Assembly: GCA_948470475.1 (NCBI GenBank)
Contig: OX419342.1
Coordinates: 4,955,809 to 5,019,808, forward strand
DNA from: Galaxea fascicularis
Lineage: Eukaryota > Cnidaria > Anthozoa > Scleractinia > Euphylliidae
Length of the DNA: 64,000 nt
Direction: 5' to 3'
Shown here piece by piece: positions 9,729-23,148 of this stretch (position 1 is its first letter; every line of letters starts with the position of its first letter). The translations under genes were made by a program, and so were the position numbers. The notes below the pieces were generated by a model, which saw nothing but the letters and a program-made list of their open reading frames with translations, was not told where the DNA came from and searched no databases.

Positions 9729-12700
9729 TCATAAGAACCGTGCTATGACCGTAAATGGTAGGATTGGGTGAGTGGCCTCTAAGTCAAGAGCTGTCATTAA
9801 GCATTCACTGGCAGCTTCGTGCTCGTTTTGCGCCTCTAACACCACGCCCAGCGCATGCCTGAAACAAAACCACACATCTGACAGTTAGGCTCCGTTTGTA
9901 CTAACCCGAATAAACCCGGAACGGATATAATGCTCTCTGTTTACACTATTGTCTTCGCTATCCACACAGAAAGACCGCTTCGGATGACTAATCTCGTACA
10001 ACGAGTGTTCGTTCCTTACTGCGCACGCTTGAAGAAACGAACGACTCTCTCCGTTAGTTTTCACCCTTTTAAACCCTTAGGTCAAAATTTAAATTCTCAC
10101 TTGTTGCCTCTACAGATTTCTTATAGAAGTAGTAGGGAGAAGTTAAAATATCAAGCAAATTCATCTTGTGTGATCCTGTCCTTAATTCTCGTGACCACTC
10201 TGTTGAATAAAGCGTTGATTTTACAAGGAGAAACTTGATGCTGATCACACTTAGGGTTTTTAAAAAGGGTTAAAGGGCTAAATTCCACCAAGCCAATTTT
10301 TCTAAACACTATAGACTTTTTCTTATGTGAAGAACAAACTCTCACCAAGCTTCAAAAGCAGTCGGATCGACGTTGATCGCTTCACGGAGGACTTTTTCGG
10401 CCATGACAAGATTTCCCGTTTTATGATATAAAACACCCTTAAAAGAAACAAGTAAGAAATAAGAATAACGCTGACATCATCGAGCAAAAACGGCTGCACT
10501 GAACCGAAAAATCTACTAATCTTAGCGTTTCGCTAAATTTGGACTTGAGACTAGACAATACAAAACAAGACAAGACAACTTTATTATATTTCACACAAAA
10601 TGGAGTAACAACAGACCTGCCACAACAGGTAGCGAAAGTAAATCGAGGCGGGCCAGCACAAATTTAATCGCATTTAATCGCGGTCTGACGTAACAAACAG
10701 GACAGGTCTGTTATAGATAAGGGTTTTACTTTGAAATTTCAAAGCTGACAAGTTTGGAACGAGAAATTGCTACATCATGTTACGACATACTGATCGAAGA
10801 AGCCATGAGCCACTGAACTCGGAAAATGAATGTCGTTTTCAAGATCGCAATTTTGCTTGCATAGTTTGTCGGCCGTGTGAGGTCAGCGGATGCACATGTC
10901 GCAGACTCCACAGTTTGTAACGCAGGTGAGTTTGAACGTGACTCATCCGGGTAGATATCATGAGCATATTTGGTCATGTTTAAAAAAACACACACACGAG
11001 AAGCACACATGTATGTCCCTCAGGACTACACTCACCGGACGATCGTACTCCACTTAGTTATGACAAGACTCCTCGGTTCAAACCATTTACGATTTTACAC
11101 GTACTATTGTTGGTTTCGGTTCGTTGAGTTGTTGCTTTTATAATGTTGTACAAGTACTTTGCACGTCGGACACTTGGACTTGGATTTAACATGTCGTTGG
11201 CTTGAGGTTAAATACATATTTAGAGAATATTTCAGTGTTAACGGATTTTAATTGAACAACAAGGCAAACTACACACGCAACTCCCACACAAAAAATGTTT
11301 AAGAATTAAAAAAGAAGTAAGATTAGGAAGAACGTCTTGAGTAGTGCGCTATCATCACAGCAAACACTCCTTCGCCTTAAAATACATTAATGTTGTGTGG
11401 TTAGAGTGAAAGAGTTCTTACCAAGTGTTGAATGCTAGGGACATGACCCGGGTTAATGGCGATGGCGTTATCAAAACAGTTCTTTGCGTCTGCGTAACTT
11501 TCTCTCATCTCGAAGACGCGGCCGCGCTACGAAAATGCAATAAAGAATAAGTCATTACTGAAGTCAAAGCATGACCTTTACTAACCAGCTCCTTGTGAAG
11601 GTCCGTGTTAAGGGGGCATTGTCATGGGGGTTTTGCTGTTTTCCGTTCCAAACTTCACGGAAATGCTACTTAACGATCATTACTCGTGCCGAAACATTCC
11701 TTGAAATGTAGGAGAAAGATATCAATCGATGTTTATGCAGGGAAAGTCATTCATAGTACAGTTTTGGCCACGGCTTCACGATGACGTGCAACATTTTGAA
11801 AAATTTAGGCTAAATTTTTCAAAATGCAATCCATTTCCATCTTTGCCATCCGTAACAGAAGAAGACAGTATTTAGTTACAGTGTAGTAACAGTCCTGAGT
11901 CAATAAACTGCTTCATTATTTTTGGGTTTTTCCTGATTTAAAGACATTTTTAGCATCTTACAGCCGACCGAAATAGCATGACAGTGCTCCTTTGACGCTC
12001 CTAATGCTGTTCGTCAACAATATTCAACATTATTGGGTCCAACATGTTGTGTGCCTTTCAATATCATATCAAGAGTTATTCGTTGTTGACGCTAATAACT
12101 CCAGCGCAACACAACCCAACAACAACTAAGACGTGATAATGCAATTATTAATGATGGTGTGATGTGTCCGTGAGAAACACGATATGCTAGTTGTTTGGCA
12201 ACGGGCGAGAGGACAACTTAAAAGGAGTCCCAGGCAGGAATGCGCAGGACTCATGTTTCAAAATACCAAAACTACCAATCTCACTTGATTTTCAGCAGTA
12301 CAAAGATTACGCCAGGTCCTTTGTTTATCGGTTTAATTACTTACTGGTTGTAAATTTTGCAAATTCAAACCTGAAAGAGAACATCCGGGGACAAGGGAAA
12401 TATCAGGTGCGCCTCCTGTACACAAGCGTTTGCTTCAGCGTCCTTTTCCATGGAGACAAACACGTCAGCTTTCACAAAAGAAAAACAGAATTAAATGTCT
12501 ACAGGTAGTTACAATTATCTTGCAAAATGGCGAAAAATATTGCCCGTTACTTAGGTTGAGTTGGCCAAAATAAGAAACTCAAAGCACAATTTACTTTTTT
12601 TAATTTATGGCCGAAAAGCTGAAAAAGCCGTCATTTTTGACCCTGATAAACGAAATTAAGTATATCATAGGATTTATGTTGTGATCGTGTCGCAAAGAGT

Positions 12701-15700
12701 CGATGTTGAGTACACCATTACCATTGGTGCAGTCCCAAAATGTATTGAATAGTAACTACCTTTCGAATTAAAGCTAACATTATTTTTTCCATTAGTTGAA
12801 CACTGAAAGTAATGGCACAACTTGAGTACAAAGGGAGTAACTACCAGCTAAACCGATCGCAGAAATACTTTCCCTGCTACCTCAAAACCGCTCACAAGGG
12901 CTCATAATAGCCACAAACCACACTGGAAATAATGAAGGGAAAGAGGGGGGAGGGGATAACCTGTAATGACAATTTGGCGACCAGACAGCTTTTTTCTGGA
13001 AAAGAGTGATAGCCTTTGTTCGAGTGGCCGTGTGAATTTCTGCAAGACTTATTTCACAAAATCTTCTGCCGCCTGTATGTTTACCTCGGCGTTCCCTTAA
13101 ACTATCCCAGAATCATTCGCGCGACGCTCTCGCTCCCACTCTTTTCTCAAGTGATTAGCTACTGGCGGCAGTGACGCTGGTGGAGACTTTCCTCAAAGTA
13201 GAACTCACCAATAGCGAGCCAGAGCTTTGCTTGTAGCGCCAAAGCTGCGGGAACACTTAGTTTCACGGACGTAGACGCCGCTTCGTCGGAAAGAGCTTGC
13301 TCCAGGCGCACTGAAGCGGCGATCGAACTGGTCCCATCCACTAAACAAAAAGCCAAACCAAAACAAATAATTAAACCAACAAACAAAACAGCTTATCAGG
13401 AACAACACTTTCCTCAGGTTTCCTGCTGCAACAGCTATATTACAGCGATCAAACTACAATTCAAAGCAGCTTAATTCCACGACACAGTTTTGCTTAGCAC
13501 TGCACAGTCTACAACCAACAACTTTGAGGCCCGTGCAAACTCTCCCAACATTGCTGGTCAACAAAATCCAACATTGTTGGCTTATAACATTCAAACTTCT
13601 TGATCACTTCCTTCTTTCTCACAACCTTTTGGTTTGATTAAGAAGAGTTACTTCAGAGAGAAATTAAATATAGATCACTCTTAAGGGTTAGAGGGCTAAA
13701 CGCAGCAGCGACGACGGCGACGGTAACGAAAACGACATTTCAAAATATAACTTATCGTTTCTGTATCTCTTTCGCGATTACTGAGATTTGCTGACGAACT
13801 GTCCAGAAACTAAATTCCTATAAACGGTGTTAAGGCAAGGAAAAATAAAGAAAACTTTGCCGCCATGCTCTCACGTTCTCGAGAGAACATAAAATTTGGT
13901 CATTTGACGCTGTTGTTTTGCAGAGGATGGTAAAGAAATGTCCAAAACTGTAAAATAGCACGTACAGAGCGATTGTTTTTGTTCATTAAACCTTTTGTTT
14001 TGTGGCGTTTACTCGTTGCCGTTGCCGTCTTAGTTGCTAAAACTTCCTAATAGCCGATGTTGGAAGCAGTTGCATGGGCCTTTACACCGAAAGGTCCTTT
14101 CTGAACACTCATGCATATTTTCATACATTGAACAGCCTCAGAAAGTACGCAGCTGGACTTAACTATTTTCAACAGCTGCTTTTGTTTTTTTGTGCTGCTT
14201 TCTGGTTAGTCTTAATCTTGACAATGTTTGCTCTGATGCTCAGTTAATAGAAGACATAACTAACCGAACATGAAATATTCTTTTGGCCCAATAAGCCTTC
14301 TTAGGATTGTGATTGGTTCATTAACCGGAAACAGTGTTTAAGACAGTCATTACAAAACCGATTTCACGTTCACGCCCGGCCAAACGATGACGCAGCGTGT
14401 CTAAGCGTTCCAATGCCACCCATTTACCCGAATCCTTGTCGCTACTGATCTCCGTGAGAGGAATCTTCTTCAAGCTTCGCGTGTCAGTGATAACTTTGTC
14501 CAGTAAACCTGAACCTGCTCTCTGCAACTCTGCGGATCTGTGGGGACAACAAAACTTGGTCAGCCACTGTCAGTTCCTTAATGGGGAATCTGAATGCGGT
14601 TTAAACATTTATTTGGAAACGAGAACAACTCACAAACTCAAAACAAAACGACCGTAAAAAAACACAAAACAAGAAAAAAAAAAAACCGAACAAAGCAACA
14701 GGAAGTAAAAAGTAAAGACACTAAGTAGTGCTACTAACCGGGACTGTGTGAATTTGGAGTGAGAAATAGCAGCCAAAACGTCGCGATGTCACTAAATCTT
14801 GGGACATCAACTCAAAACTGTCATTTCAAACCACTTCTTATGATATAGTAATACCTTTTTTAGTGCTGGTGCCCGTTTCTCGAAACACCTGAAAACATTT
14901 CGGGCCCGAAAAGCCATTTCAAAAACTGCGATCCGCTTATTCTAAAAAACTGGTCTTCTACCATGATTTCAAGATACGAAAGGGAAAATTTGTTGCAAAA
15001 TTTCTTGCCTGGAAACGTCTTCGATTTTAAGATACGTAGGAAATTATGGCACCCGAAATAGGTCAGAAAAGTTTCGGGGCACGCCAGAACATTACTTTGA
15101 ACCTTTTTTGGCATTTTTAAAGCTTATAGTTGTTGCTTTATACGATTGGTTAAGCCTGCAATCCATTTGGCTAGCAGCAACCTTCCTCTCTGAAAGCGAC
15201 TCACCCTGAAAGGTCAGAATCATAAACTAGTTTCCAGGTCTCCAAGAGCTTCTTGCACGTGATCAACGCCTGATCTCCTCCCACGCATGTCTGTTCCAGT
15301 TTCACTTTGGTAAGAAGCAAACTAAAAACAGAGAGGGAGGGGATGGTTGATCAATACTGTTTTACATTTAAGGATACTTGTTGGCTGAACAATTAACATA
15401 CTGAAATTATTTTATTTTAATCATATGGCCATGCACTATGATGACTGTCTTCTTTTTTATGGTGTGTATGTGTATGTCTTAAGATCTTTTTTATGTCTAG
15501 TTATTGTGATATCCTGTACTTTCGAAACTACCTTCAAAGAAGTAGCTGTTAAGCTCGAAAACCTCATGTTTATCTAGCTGTTAGGCATTTCCTTCTATGT
15601 AATACATATTTAGTTTAAATTGTAATTTTATTGTATATTCTATATGTTAAGTTACTAATTATCTAATAAGATTTAAAAACCTTGTAATGGAAACGTGAAT

Positions 15701-17094
15701 AAAGGTGTTGTTGTTGTACATACCATGCCATAGAACTGAAATACAGCCAATCAGACTGTAGGAAAACCGTTGTATATTGGTCGGATATCCACCGAAACTT
15801 CCCACCGCGCAAAACTTTAATTGTGTAGGACTATGTATTTTCTATGACATGGTACAAAATAGTTATTCCAAGCTTTCTCGTGATATACCCTTGAACATCC
15901 AACTTGTGTGTATACGGAGAAAATACATATGACTCGCGGGATATTCTTCGGTACACCACTCAAAACCATTCATCTTGCGCCAAGGATCGGGAATCATTTT
16001 CTCCAACGGCAGCCTTATCTCGTTAAACATTAAGCGCCGTCGAACGTAAAAAAATAGGAAGGTGGTTGAAAAAGATGAGGTTTCTACATTGAGAGCGCAA
16101 AGAAAATAAGTTTTCGTTTAACTAAATCATTCAGCTACCTTTGGTGTGTAATTAAGTTTTATTTAGTAAATTCACAGACTCAAAACCAATTTATTACCAT
16201 TTAACCCTCAAGGCCAAAATCCGAGACCGCGGTTAAGGTTAAACCAAGCCTTAAAGAGGTTCGCAGCAGTTTTTTTTGGCTTTGGGGTGTACCTTTTGAA
16301 ACTACAACATGACCAATGTTTATTTTGTCATAGGTTTCCTAGCAATAGGTGTTACAATAGACACGGTAACGCAAGACCGATAATTTTAAAAAAGCTCAAT
16401 AGAAACGAATTGCAAGGAATGTGTTTCATTTTCCTTTGTTGTTGTCCTCTGGGCCGCGCTATCACACTGAACTGAATTTTGATATTTCGAAAGCAGCCTA
16501 TTCACAAGTGTCCAAGGTGGTTGAGGTTACAAGATATTTAAGTCTCAATTTATGTCAATTACGAGCTTTGTGATTTAGGCTATGTCTGCATTATACCGGA
16601 CAGCTTATCATGTCGACATGAAAAATACTACGGCCTGGTATGAACAGAAAGGGCCCAGAAGTGGAACAAAGTCGTTCACAAAGTCCAACAAGTCGCACCG
16701 GAACGGTTGGCCGAAGAGGGTTTGGTGCTGAAAATGGTATGGTGTGGTATTTAGTTCCCTTTCAGTGGGTTCCAATCCTCGCTCCTACTTATTCACTTCC
16801 GCTACGGTTCGAATACCTGTTCACACTGCCACAAAAAGTGGCACAGGAACCTATCCGATACGTGATGGTTCACTTTCAAGATCGACGCGGCGCAGCTTCG
16901 CTGCGTTACAGAAATCGCTCCGAAATCAGCGTTTTATGCGTGAACAAAAGCCCTATCCGATATGGTTTCGTACTGGCCCAAGAGCTATCCGCTACAGTGT
17001 AGACATAGCCTTAAATATCATACAAAGACTCAAACCTGAAGTCCTCTGGGAACTCGATGAGGGCTGCATCACAGACTTCTAAAGCTTCAACAAA
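9729..17094 (-). CDS. TTC7: TTC7-like tetratricopeptide protein, C-terminal part
   Basis: Eight minus-strand coding exons: 17036-17094, 15205-15321, 14428-14537, 13209-13340, 12371-12468, 11422-11526, 10346-10437 and 9729-9858. All have GT-AG borders and matching phases, and total 843 nt (280 aa plus TGA). Recognisable TTC7 blocks in order: FVEALEVCDAALIEFPEDF, a LLTKVKLE...CKKLLETWKL segment, GSGLLDKVITDTRSL, SVRLEQALSD, then three TPR-like helix pairs (RGRVFEMRESYADA, HLGVLYHKTGN, HALGVVLEAQNEHEA) and a conserved LEATHPILPFTVI tail. TTC7 proteins scaffold the plasma-membrane PI4KIIIalpha complex with EFR3 and FAM126. The upstream two thirds was not found between 17.1 and 25 kb. It may lie past the N gap, have large introns I missed, or be absent. 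Confidence 0.88.
15410..15720 (+). mobile_element. Possible 3' end of a non-LTR retroelement
   Basis: AT-rich sequence ending AATAAAGGTGTTGTTGTTGT. A polyadenylation-like signal followed by a short GTT repeat is the usual look of CR1/L2-type LINE 3' ends. No coding sequence remains. It lies in a TTC7 intron. Superfamily uncertain. Confidence 0.35.
16578..17010. mobile_element. MITE with GGCTATGTCT termini, TTA target duplication
   Basis: A 433-bp element bounded by GGCTATGTCTGCA and TGTAGACATAGCC and flanked on both sides by TTA, as in PIF/Harbinger. It sits in a TTC7 intron; its right end is 25 bp from the 5' splice site of exon 17036-17094. A shorter relative in inverse orientation lies at 29591-29839. 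ORFs inside it are spurious. Confidence 0.75.
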
Positions 17095-19686
17095 CTGCAA
17101 TAAAACAGAAACCTTGAATTTTCAATTCCTGAATGTTTCTATTTCTTTGTTTTGCGTACTTAACAAATGTATGCATAGCACACGATATTTACAAAACAAA
17201 TACGAAATGGCAAGAAAACGCAAAAAAACAAAAACAAAAACAGAACACGGGGCTTATGACAAACTAGGTTTTCCTAGAAGATTCTGAATGAATATAAAAA
17301 AGGAACAAAGGAAGAGAGAACAAAATCAAACAGGCTGCGAGCCACTGAACTCGGAAAATGAATTATAAACTACTCGCGGGAAAACTTCAAAAGGGAAGAG
17401 TCACACTTGCGTCATATTTTACGCATGTTTAAGTCTGTCAAATGTGAGGCTATGTTCACACGGGACGGTTCCAAATGGCTCCGATCTAAAAATCGTGCCG
17501 CCGGATAGGCGTTTTGTTCACACGGGATCTGCTAACCGTGCCGTCAATCCGTTCCCAATCAGGTCCGATTTCTGGACCTCCAAAAAAGCAGGTCCAGTTT
17601 TGGAACTGTTTCGGTCCCAAACGGATCTGTAACCGTGTAAACACCTGGACCGGTTCCTTTCGGCACTGGTAACGCAATTTGAGCTTGGCCCCATTTTGAA
17701 AGCTTCATCTGCGCATTAACTGCTAGAAACAGCTCCTTTGCTCACTTCGATCCAGTTCGGGACCATAACATACCGTTCCCGTGTGAACAGAAGTGGTCCA
17801 TTCCAGGATCGGGTCGGATCCATTTGGGACCGATAACGTGTGAACATAGCCTGAGTATAACAGGCCTATTCACTAAACAAATTTCTGTTCCGCTTATCCC
17901 GGAGAAAATTATCAAAAGCAAGTTTTTCTTATTCTAAATATCTTTCGTTATGATCCATTAAATATTTTCGCTCGCACGCAATTGGTCTAAATGCTTTACG
18001 TGGCTAACTAATACGGGGGGAAATCAGGTGATATTCCCCAAATACGTGTTGCGAGAAATATTTGAAGGATAATAAACACAATAGCCTCCATTTGGCTTTA
18101 AAAATATGCTCAGTTCCTCGAAGCTTACAGCTTCCCTCCGCAGCTTCGCTCTCGAAAAGCTGTTCGCCTCTCGGAACAGATTATGTCCGCGGATAAGAAT
18201 CTGAGCCTATTTTCGCACCAAATGGAGAATGTTGTTTATTTAGCCGTTTGTAGTATCTTGATGAAATTAGTTTTTTTCATTTGGCCGTTTTCATGACTGT
18301 AATTTTGGTCGTACAGTTAGCCTGCGACGACTGGAATATTTTCTTCGCGGAATATATGCCAAAGCGTTTTAATCACTAGTCTGGAATATCGAGCGAAGGA
18401 GTAAAATCAGCCTCACACCTTCTAGGTTATATAGCCATTTTCCGAGTTAAAAATCGATGAAATGTCAATAAAAAGGAAGCTGCAAAGAATGAACACAACA
18501 ACTACTAACTGTTGTCTTTTTGCCTTGACCGACATCCACAAGCACCCACTGATAGCTTCGTTGCATTGGTTATCTATCACGTCACATCACATCGAACTCG
18601 CCTCACAAATTCAAACATATTCTTTCCTGCAATTAAGGTTTGCCGGGTAAAAAGGACTCTTTTCTCCTGCCATCTCTAAATCTAATTTTTCCGCTTACGC
18701 TCAAAACAGAATTTGTATTTCTTTTTATTGAATCAGTAGTGTCTTCGTTACGTTGTTTGCCAATTCACTAATGAATACACTCGGAACTTTTCACGTTTGC
18801 TTCTGGCGATCCCCGTCCGGATAACAAGGGCGGAAATTCAAGCCAGGATAATTTGTTAGCCAACATGGTTCATTAGGGCTAATCTATTTTACAAAGACAT
18901 ATTATCTTTCCTTCCGACAACGTTAATTTGTTTACTGATCTTTAAATGATGTAGGATTAGTTCAAAATCCCCACAAACATGATTTAATCATTCTTTACAA
19001 GCGCTCAACTATTTATATGCTTCATTTGGGCTCATCCGCCGTTTCATCACAAATTTTATCTTCACTTCCACTACGTACATTTGATCACGGCTCTTTAATT
19101 GATGGGGGATCAGCTCTACATCCTCGCAAATATAATTTAATTCTTTAAAAGCAATTAACTATTAGTAGGGTTTAAAACTTTTTAAAAGGAATTTTCATTG
19201 CTCAGATCTAACCTTGACTGGACCTCCTTGCTACGAAAACAAAATAAAGCTTCCCCAAGCTTCAGTCTGCAAGTGTTTTTTGTTGACACGATATTGAATC
19301 GATACTTCATGCGAGAAAAGCATTCGTACTGTCACAAGCACGCTTATGTTTATACAACGAGATTTGACATCACCATCCTGACCATTAAAATTAGGTTTTC
19401 ATTCCTTCGAAAACTGACTCAATATCATCTTCTGCAAATCATATCAAAATCAATTGAGATTAAATTTAACAGTGAATTGCTTTAACGGTGTAGGCAAACT
19501 GAACTGATGGATGAACAATTTTTCATACGTAGTACGCCGGGTAAATTAAAATTGCTTCGTTTTCGCCCTGTGGTAGCACTTAATTGTTATGATTGTCTTT
19601 GCTGCTCAAATTTGTTTGTTAGGGATTTTGCCGATCGTAACTTGTTGTTCCGGCTCCTTGCTCACATTTCCCTGTTGCGCACTTTG
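17095..19686. other. Region upstream of the last visible TTC7 exon
   Basis: Either a large TTC7 intron or intergenic DNA. It contains one foldback element (17447-17852). The remainder is AT-rich with no exon that I could tie to TTC7 by splice site, frame and similarity, and no other gene. Confidence 0.45.
17447..17852. mobile_element. Foldback MITE, AGGCTATGTTCACAC termini
   Basis: A 406-bp element with TIRs AGGCTATGTTCACACGG and CGTGTGAACATAGCCT. Internal GGTCC/GGACC-rich segments (ACCGTTCCCGTGTGAAC, CGGTCCCAAACGGATC) repeat the same theme in both orientations. No target duplication is certain, so no superfamily is given. Confidence 0.7.
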
Positions 19687-20635
19687 TTAATCTTTCGTTT
19701 CGCCTTGATTCTTTACATTTTCTCGTTCTTCATTCTTAACTTGTTGGAAATGTTCTTGTGACGGGTTGTTCCTCATCGTGCTCATCGAGATGATGTGATC
19801 GTGATGTGTGATCGTGTTGAACGTGCTTCTCTTTGAATCTGGTGCTCCAAACAAACGAATCTCGATTTCTTCGGCTTCAGCAATTTTCACAGTTCTACAT
19901 GTTAATTCAATAGTTGCCAAGCGAAACCTGACGGAGTAGATAATCGGATTGAATAATGAATGGCAAAAAACCCAATTGAGAAATAAGAAAATGAAATAAC
20001 ATACAGTCCTCCTTGCGACATCGCACTTTGATGACTGTAAACAATGGCCACCGGAGTGCGACGCAATCCCAGCACTAAAATTATTTCTTGCCTGCTGGCA
20101 GTAAGAAAATCCTAGCAGTGCTATGATTATACTTGTTAGCTTCAGGGCTTTTTTATTTCTTTGAATTTGTTCCCTTACTTCTTGTGTAACTTGCTAAGTT
20201 GTAATTTGCGGTCCACGTCAAAGGGTTTGATTGTAAACTGTAACAGACATAGCTGACAACGACAAAGGCAGCAGACAAACTACTGAAATAAGAAAGTGTT
20301 TAAGTAAGCGGTTGCTTGTAGTCCAGTGGCGAGCGCAATGTGCAGCCGAGAATTACGGACAGGAGCCATTTCGAAGCAGAAGAGGTAAATGAATGAGCTT
20401 CGCTGACAAGGGTTTGTATGTAAATGTCGGCTTCATGGCTAGATATCGTTTAGCACTTATCAAGGCGAGATGAAGAAGGGAAGACAAAAAACAACTACCC
20501 ATCAGATCAAAGAGAACTCGCAATATGCAATATCCTTTCCGTTCTTCACGCGCGATAACTGAAAAAGGGCTGGATGATGGCACCAACCGTGAAATCAGTT
20601 GATGCCAGAAATAAAGCCAGAATGGAGCGCTCAGG
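19687..20635 (-). pseudogene. Class A GPCR copy 4, decayed
   Basis: Minus-strand remains of the same receptor family as copies 1-3. From 20635 down: a TM2-like LASTDF-type segment, then a TM3 block with LLHLALISAKRYLAMK in which the ERY glutamate is replaced. Multiple frame breaks follow, then a TM7 remnant near 19930-19950 (complement of AATCCGATTATCTACTCCG). The tail reads ELTCRTVKIAEAEEIEIRLF, nearly the same as the copy 1 C-tail ELTCRTENIAKAEEIELRLF. TM1 is missing. It is closer to copy 1 than to copies 2 and 3. Confidence 0.85.
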
Positions 20636-21650
20636 CTGCTGTGGTGTTAGATTTCATAAACTAAGTGCTAGCTGGTTTTGCCTGTCATTTTCAATTGCCT
20701 GAAGGAAGCTCGCAGCAGTTTTTTTGGCTTTGGGTTGTACCTTTTGAAATCATGGAAGACAGGCTTCGATTTCCTTGATACTACAACATATGCGATTGTA
20801 CGATATTTAAGTCACAAAGCTCGTAATTTGGATAATTTAAACTTAAATGATACCTCGCAGCCACAGCCACCAAGGACGCTCAATGCGAATTGAAAATGTT
20901 TTTCTATCATTACAATTCCTTGAAGAAAGAAAAAAGTACGTAAAAGATTCATGTTTCTTCAATTATCTTGAAGAAAAACGCGGAAATGAACAAAACGAGC
21001 CTTTAGAAAATTATTTGCAATTTATTTGAAAACGCTTTTACATATGTTTTTCTGAATTTGCCTACAATTTGTGGGACTTACGCAGTTTATACTCTCAAAG
21101 TTTCGTGATGAAGTGTCTGACTGGATTTCGAGATAATTGAGCCGTTCTAAAATGAGCGGCCTTGCGTTACCGTTTGCTTGGAAACCGACGAGAAAATAAA
21201 CTTTGGTCTTACATCGAAAGGATGTTGTAGTATCAAGGAAATCGAAGCTTGTCTTCTATAACAAATTTTGATTTCAAAAAATACACCCCAAAGCCAAGGC
21301 TGCGAGCCTCCTAAAAACCTGTCTGCAAAAGTAAGCATTAACATTTTCAATAAATCGTTTTCACAAGACGTCACGGCGGCCATGTTGGTACACAAGGCTA
21401 ACCCTCTGGGAATTGAACTGTATTTTTATACAAATACTTTCTTTTGTTTCATTGACCAATATGGCCACTGGTCACGTGACTGAAAACAATATATTGGTCA
21501 ATTTGGTTGTGTTGGTACATTGTTATTTGAGCCGTTCAGCAAAGCTTTGTCTGAAGAAATTGTCGGCAATAATCATGCATGACCGAAGTTCAAACAAGAT
21601 TAGTTTACAAGACAAAAAACTGCACTGGGGTTAATCTATTTCTTAACTAA
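20636..21650. other. Non-coding spacer
   Basis: No gene seen. A segment at about 21380-21500 (GTTTCATTGACCAATATGGC...TCACGTGACTGAAAACA) resembles about 25810-25860 and the element ends at 54955 and 55846. It is probably a fragment of a dispersed foldback family with CACGTGAC near its ends. Confidence 0.4.
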
Positions 21651-22006
21651 GGGCCCGATTACATGGCGAATTTCAGCCCGGTTAACCGGGCTGAAATTTC
21701 ATCCCTGCTTCTGAAACAAATCCTCTGAAAATCAAATTGTCGATTACATGGAGATTTTTTCAGTCCGGGGCGAAATTCAGCCCGGACTGAACTGCGCCCC
21801 GGGCTGAAAAAATCTCATGTAATCGAGAAGAAATTTCAGCGCGGGCTGAAAAGCAGGAAATAACATGGCTACCTGATTTTCCCGAGACTCTTCGCGCCAA
21901 ATTTCATATTTGGTGCCGAGACTGATATTTCAGCCCGAGCTGAAGTTAATCGCAACAAAATTTCAGCTCGGTTGACCGGGCTGAAATTCGCCATGTAATC
22001 GGGCCC
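21651..22006. mobile_element. PIF/Harbinger-like MITE, TAA target duplication
   Basis: A 356-bp element opening GGGCCCGATTACATGGCGAA and closing with its complement TTCGCCATGTAATCGGGCCC, flanked by TAA on both sides. The interior has several self-complementary CAGCCCGG...CCGGGCTG modules. No ORF. The three-base TWA duplication points to PIF/Harbinger. Confidence 0.85.
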
Positions 22007-22203
22007 TAACATTAATAGCCTATACTTTTCTAGTCATGACAAATACTTGTTCGTGCGATATAATTCTTCAGTCTTCTTATCAAACTCTTATAAAAGCGGT
22101 AAGATAATTGAGACTTGAGAGTGTTTGCAACCCGCGGTCTGCTGGCTTGGCTATAATCCGGCTAAATATTCTTCGATTTTGTTTTCAACAACGAAAGAGT
22201 TTT

Positions 22204-22403
22204 NNNNNNNNNNNNNNNNNNNNNNNNNNNNNNNNNNNNNNNNNNNNNNNNNNNNNNNNNNNNNNNNNNNNNNNNNNNNNNNNNNNNNNNNNNNNNNNNN
22301 NNNNNNNNNNNNNNNNNNNNNNNNNNNNNNNNNNNNNNNNNNNNNNNNNNNNNNNNNNNNNNNNNNNNNNNNNNNNNNNNNNNNNNNNNNNNNNNNNNNN
22401 NNN
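22204..22403. other. Assembly gap of 200 N
   Basis: Exactly 200 undetermined bases, a conventional scaffold-gap placeholder. It abuts the inverted Penelope-like RT segment. Confidence 0.98.
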
Positions 22404-23148
22404 GATGAAAGGAATTAACGGAGGTTATAAATTGATCGAGTTCTTGTGTGCTAGATGAAATAGCGCCGATGCAATCGTCAATGTAGCGGCCGTAGAGTTC
22501 AGGTTTCGGGCCGTTGTACTGATTAAAAAATTGGTGTTCAACATATCCTACAAAAAGATTGGCATAACTAGGTCCCATTCTAGTGCCCATCGCCACACCA
22601 TTAATTTGTTTGTAATAGTTGCCGGCGAATGAAAAACAATTGAGTGTAAGAACTAGTTCGGCGAGGCGGAGTAGTGTTTCTGAGCTTGGTTCTTTGACAG
22701 TACGTTGATCGAAAAAGTGTTTAAGTGCTTGGAGACCTTCGCTATTGGGAATGACTGTGTACAGAGATGTAATGTCCATGGTGAAAATAAGTTTGTCTTG
22801 GCCGGAGAAACTGAAATCGCGGAAAATTTCTAGTGCGTGTGTACTGTCTTTGATGTATGATGGTAAAGATTTGACGATAGGAGTCATAATCCTGTCTAAG
22901 TAGCTAGAAATGAGTTCGGTAGGGCAACTACAGGCAGAAACGATAGGGCGACCTGGGTTGTTCGGTTTGTGAATTTTTGGCAAGAAGTAAATGCACGAAG
23001 TTCTAGGAGTTGTGATGGTGAGATTAGTTGCAGTGTCCGGTAATTCTTGGTTAACTATAAGATTGTGAATCGTGTCTTTGACAAGTTTTTGATTTGTGGA
23101 GGTGAGATCTTTTTCGATTTTGGCATTTTTCGCTATTTCATCTAGCAC
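22404..23148 (-). CDS. Penelope-like reverse transcriptase, partial
   Basis: Minus-strand open frame covering the palm and fingers of an RT: FLPKIHKPNNPGRPIVSACS, TMDITSLYTVIPN, GVAMGTRMGPSYANLFVG, then the catalytic YGRYIDD. Blocks in this order with a KIHK start are typical of Penelope-like RTs, which are related to telomerase. It is cut at the N gap just after YIDD. The upstream end at 23148 lies in the inverted overlap, so the first residues are unreliable. Confidence 0.88.

Noticed and set aside
14321..14427. Extension of the TTC7 exon to the end of the ORF at 14321
   Set aside because: A good donor (CGG|GTAAAT) at 14428/14427 gives the correct phase to the next exon and the family-like junction; the extension has no TTC7 similarity.
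16640..17082. Two overlapping + ORFs of 112 and 120 aa
   Set aside because: They lie inside the MITE and run across a minus-strand TTC7 exon; composition is that of the repeat.
22108..22458. ORFs spanning the N gap
   Set aside because: Most of the sequence is undetermined bases.
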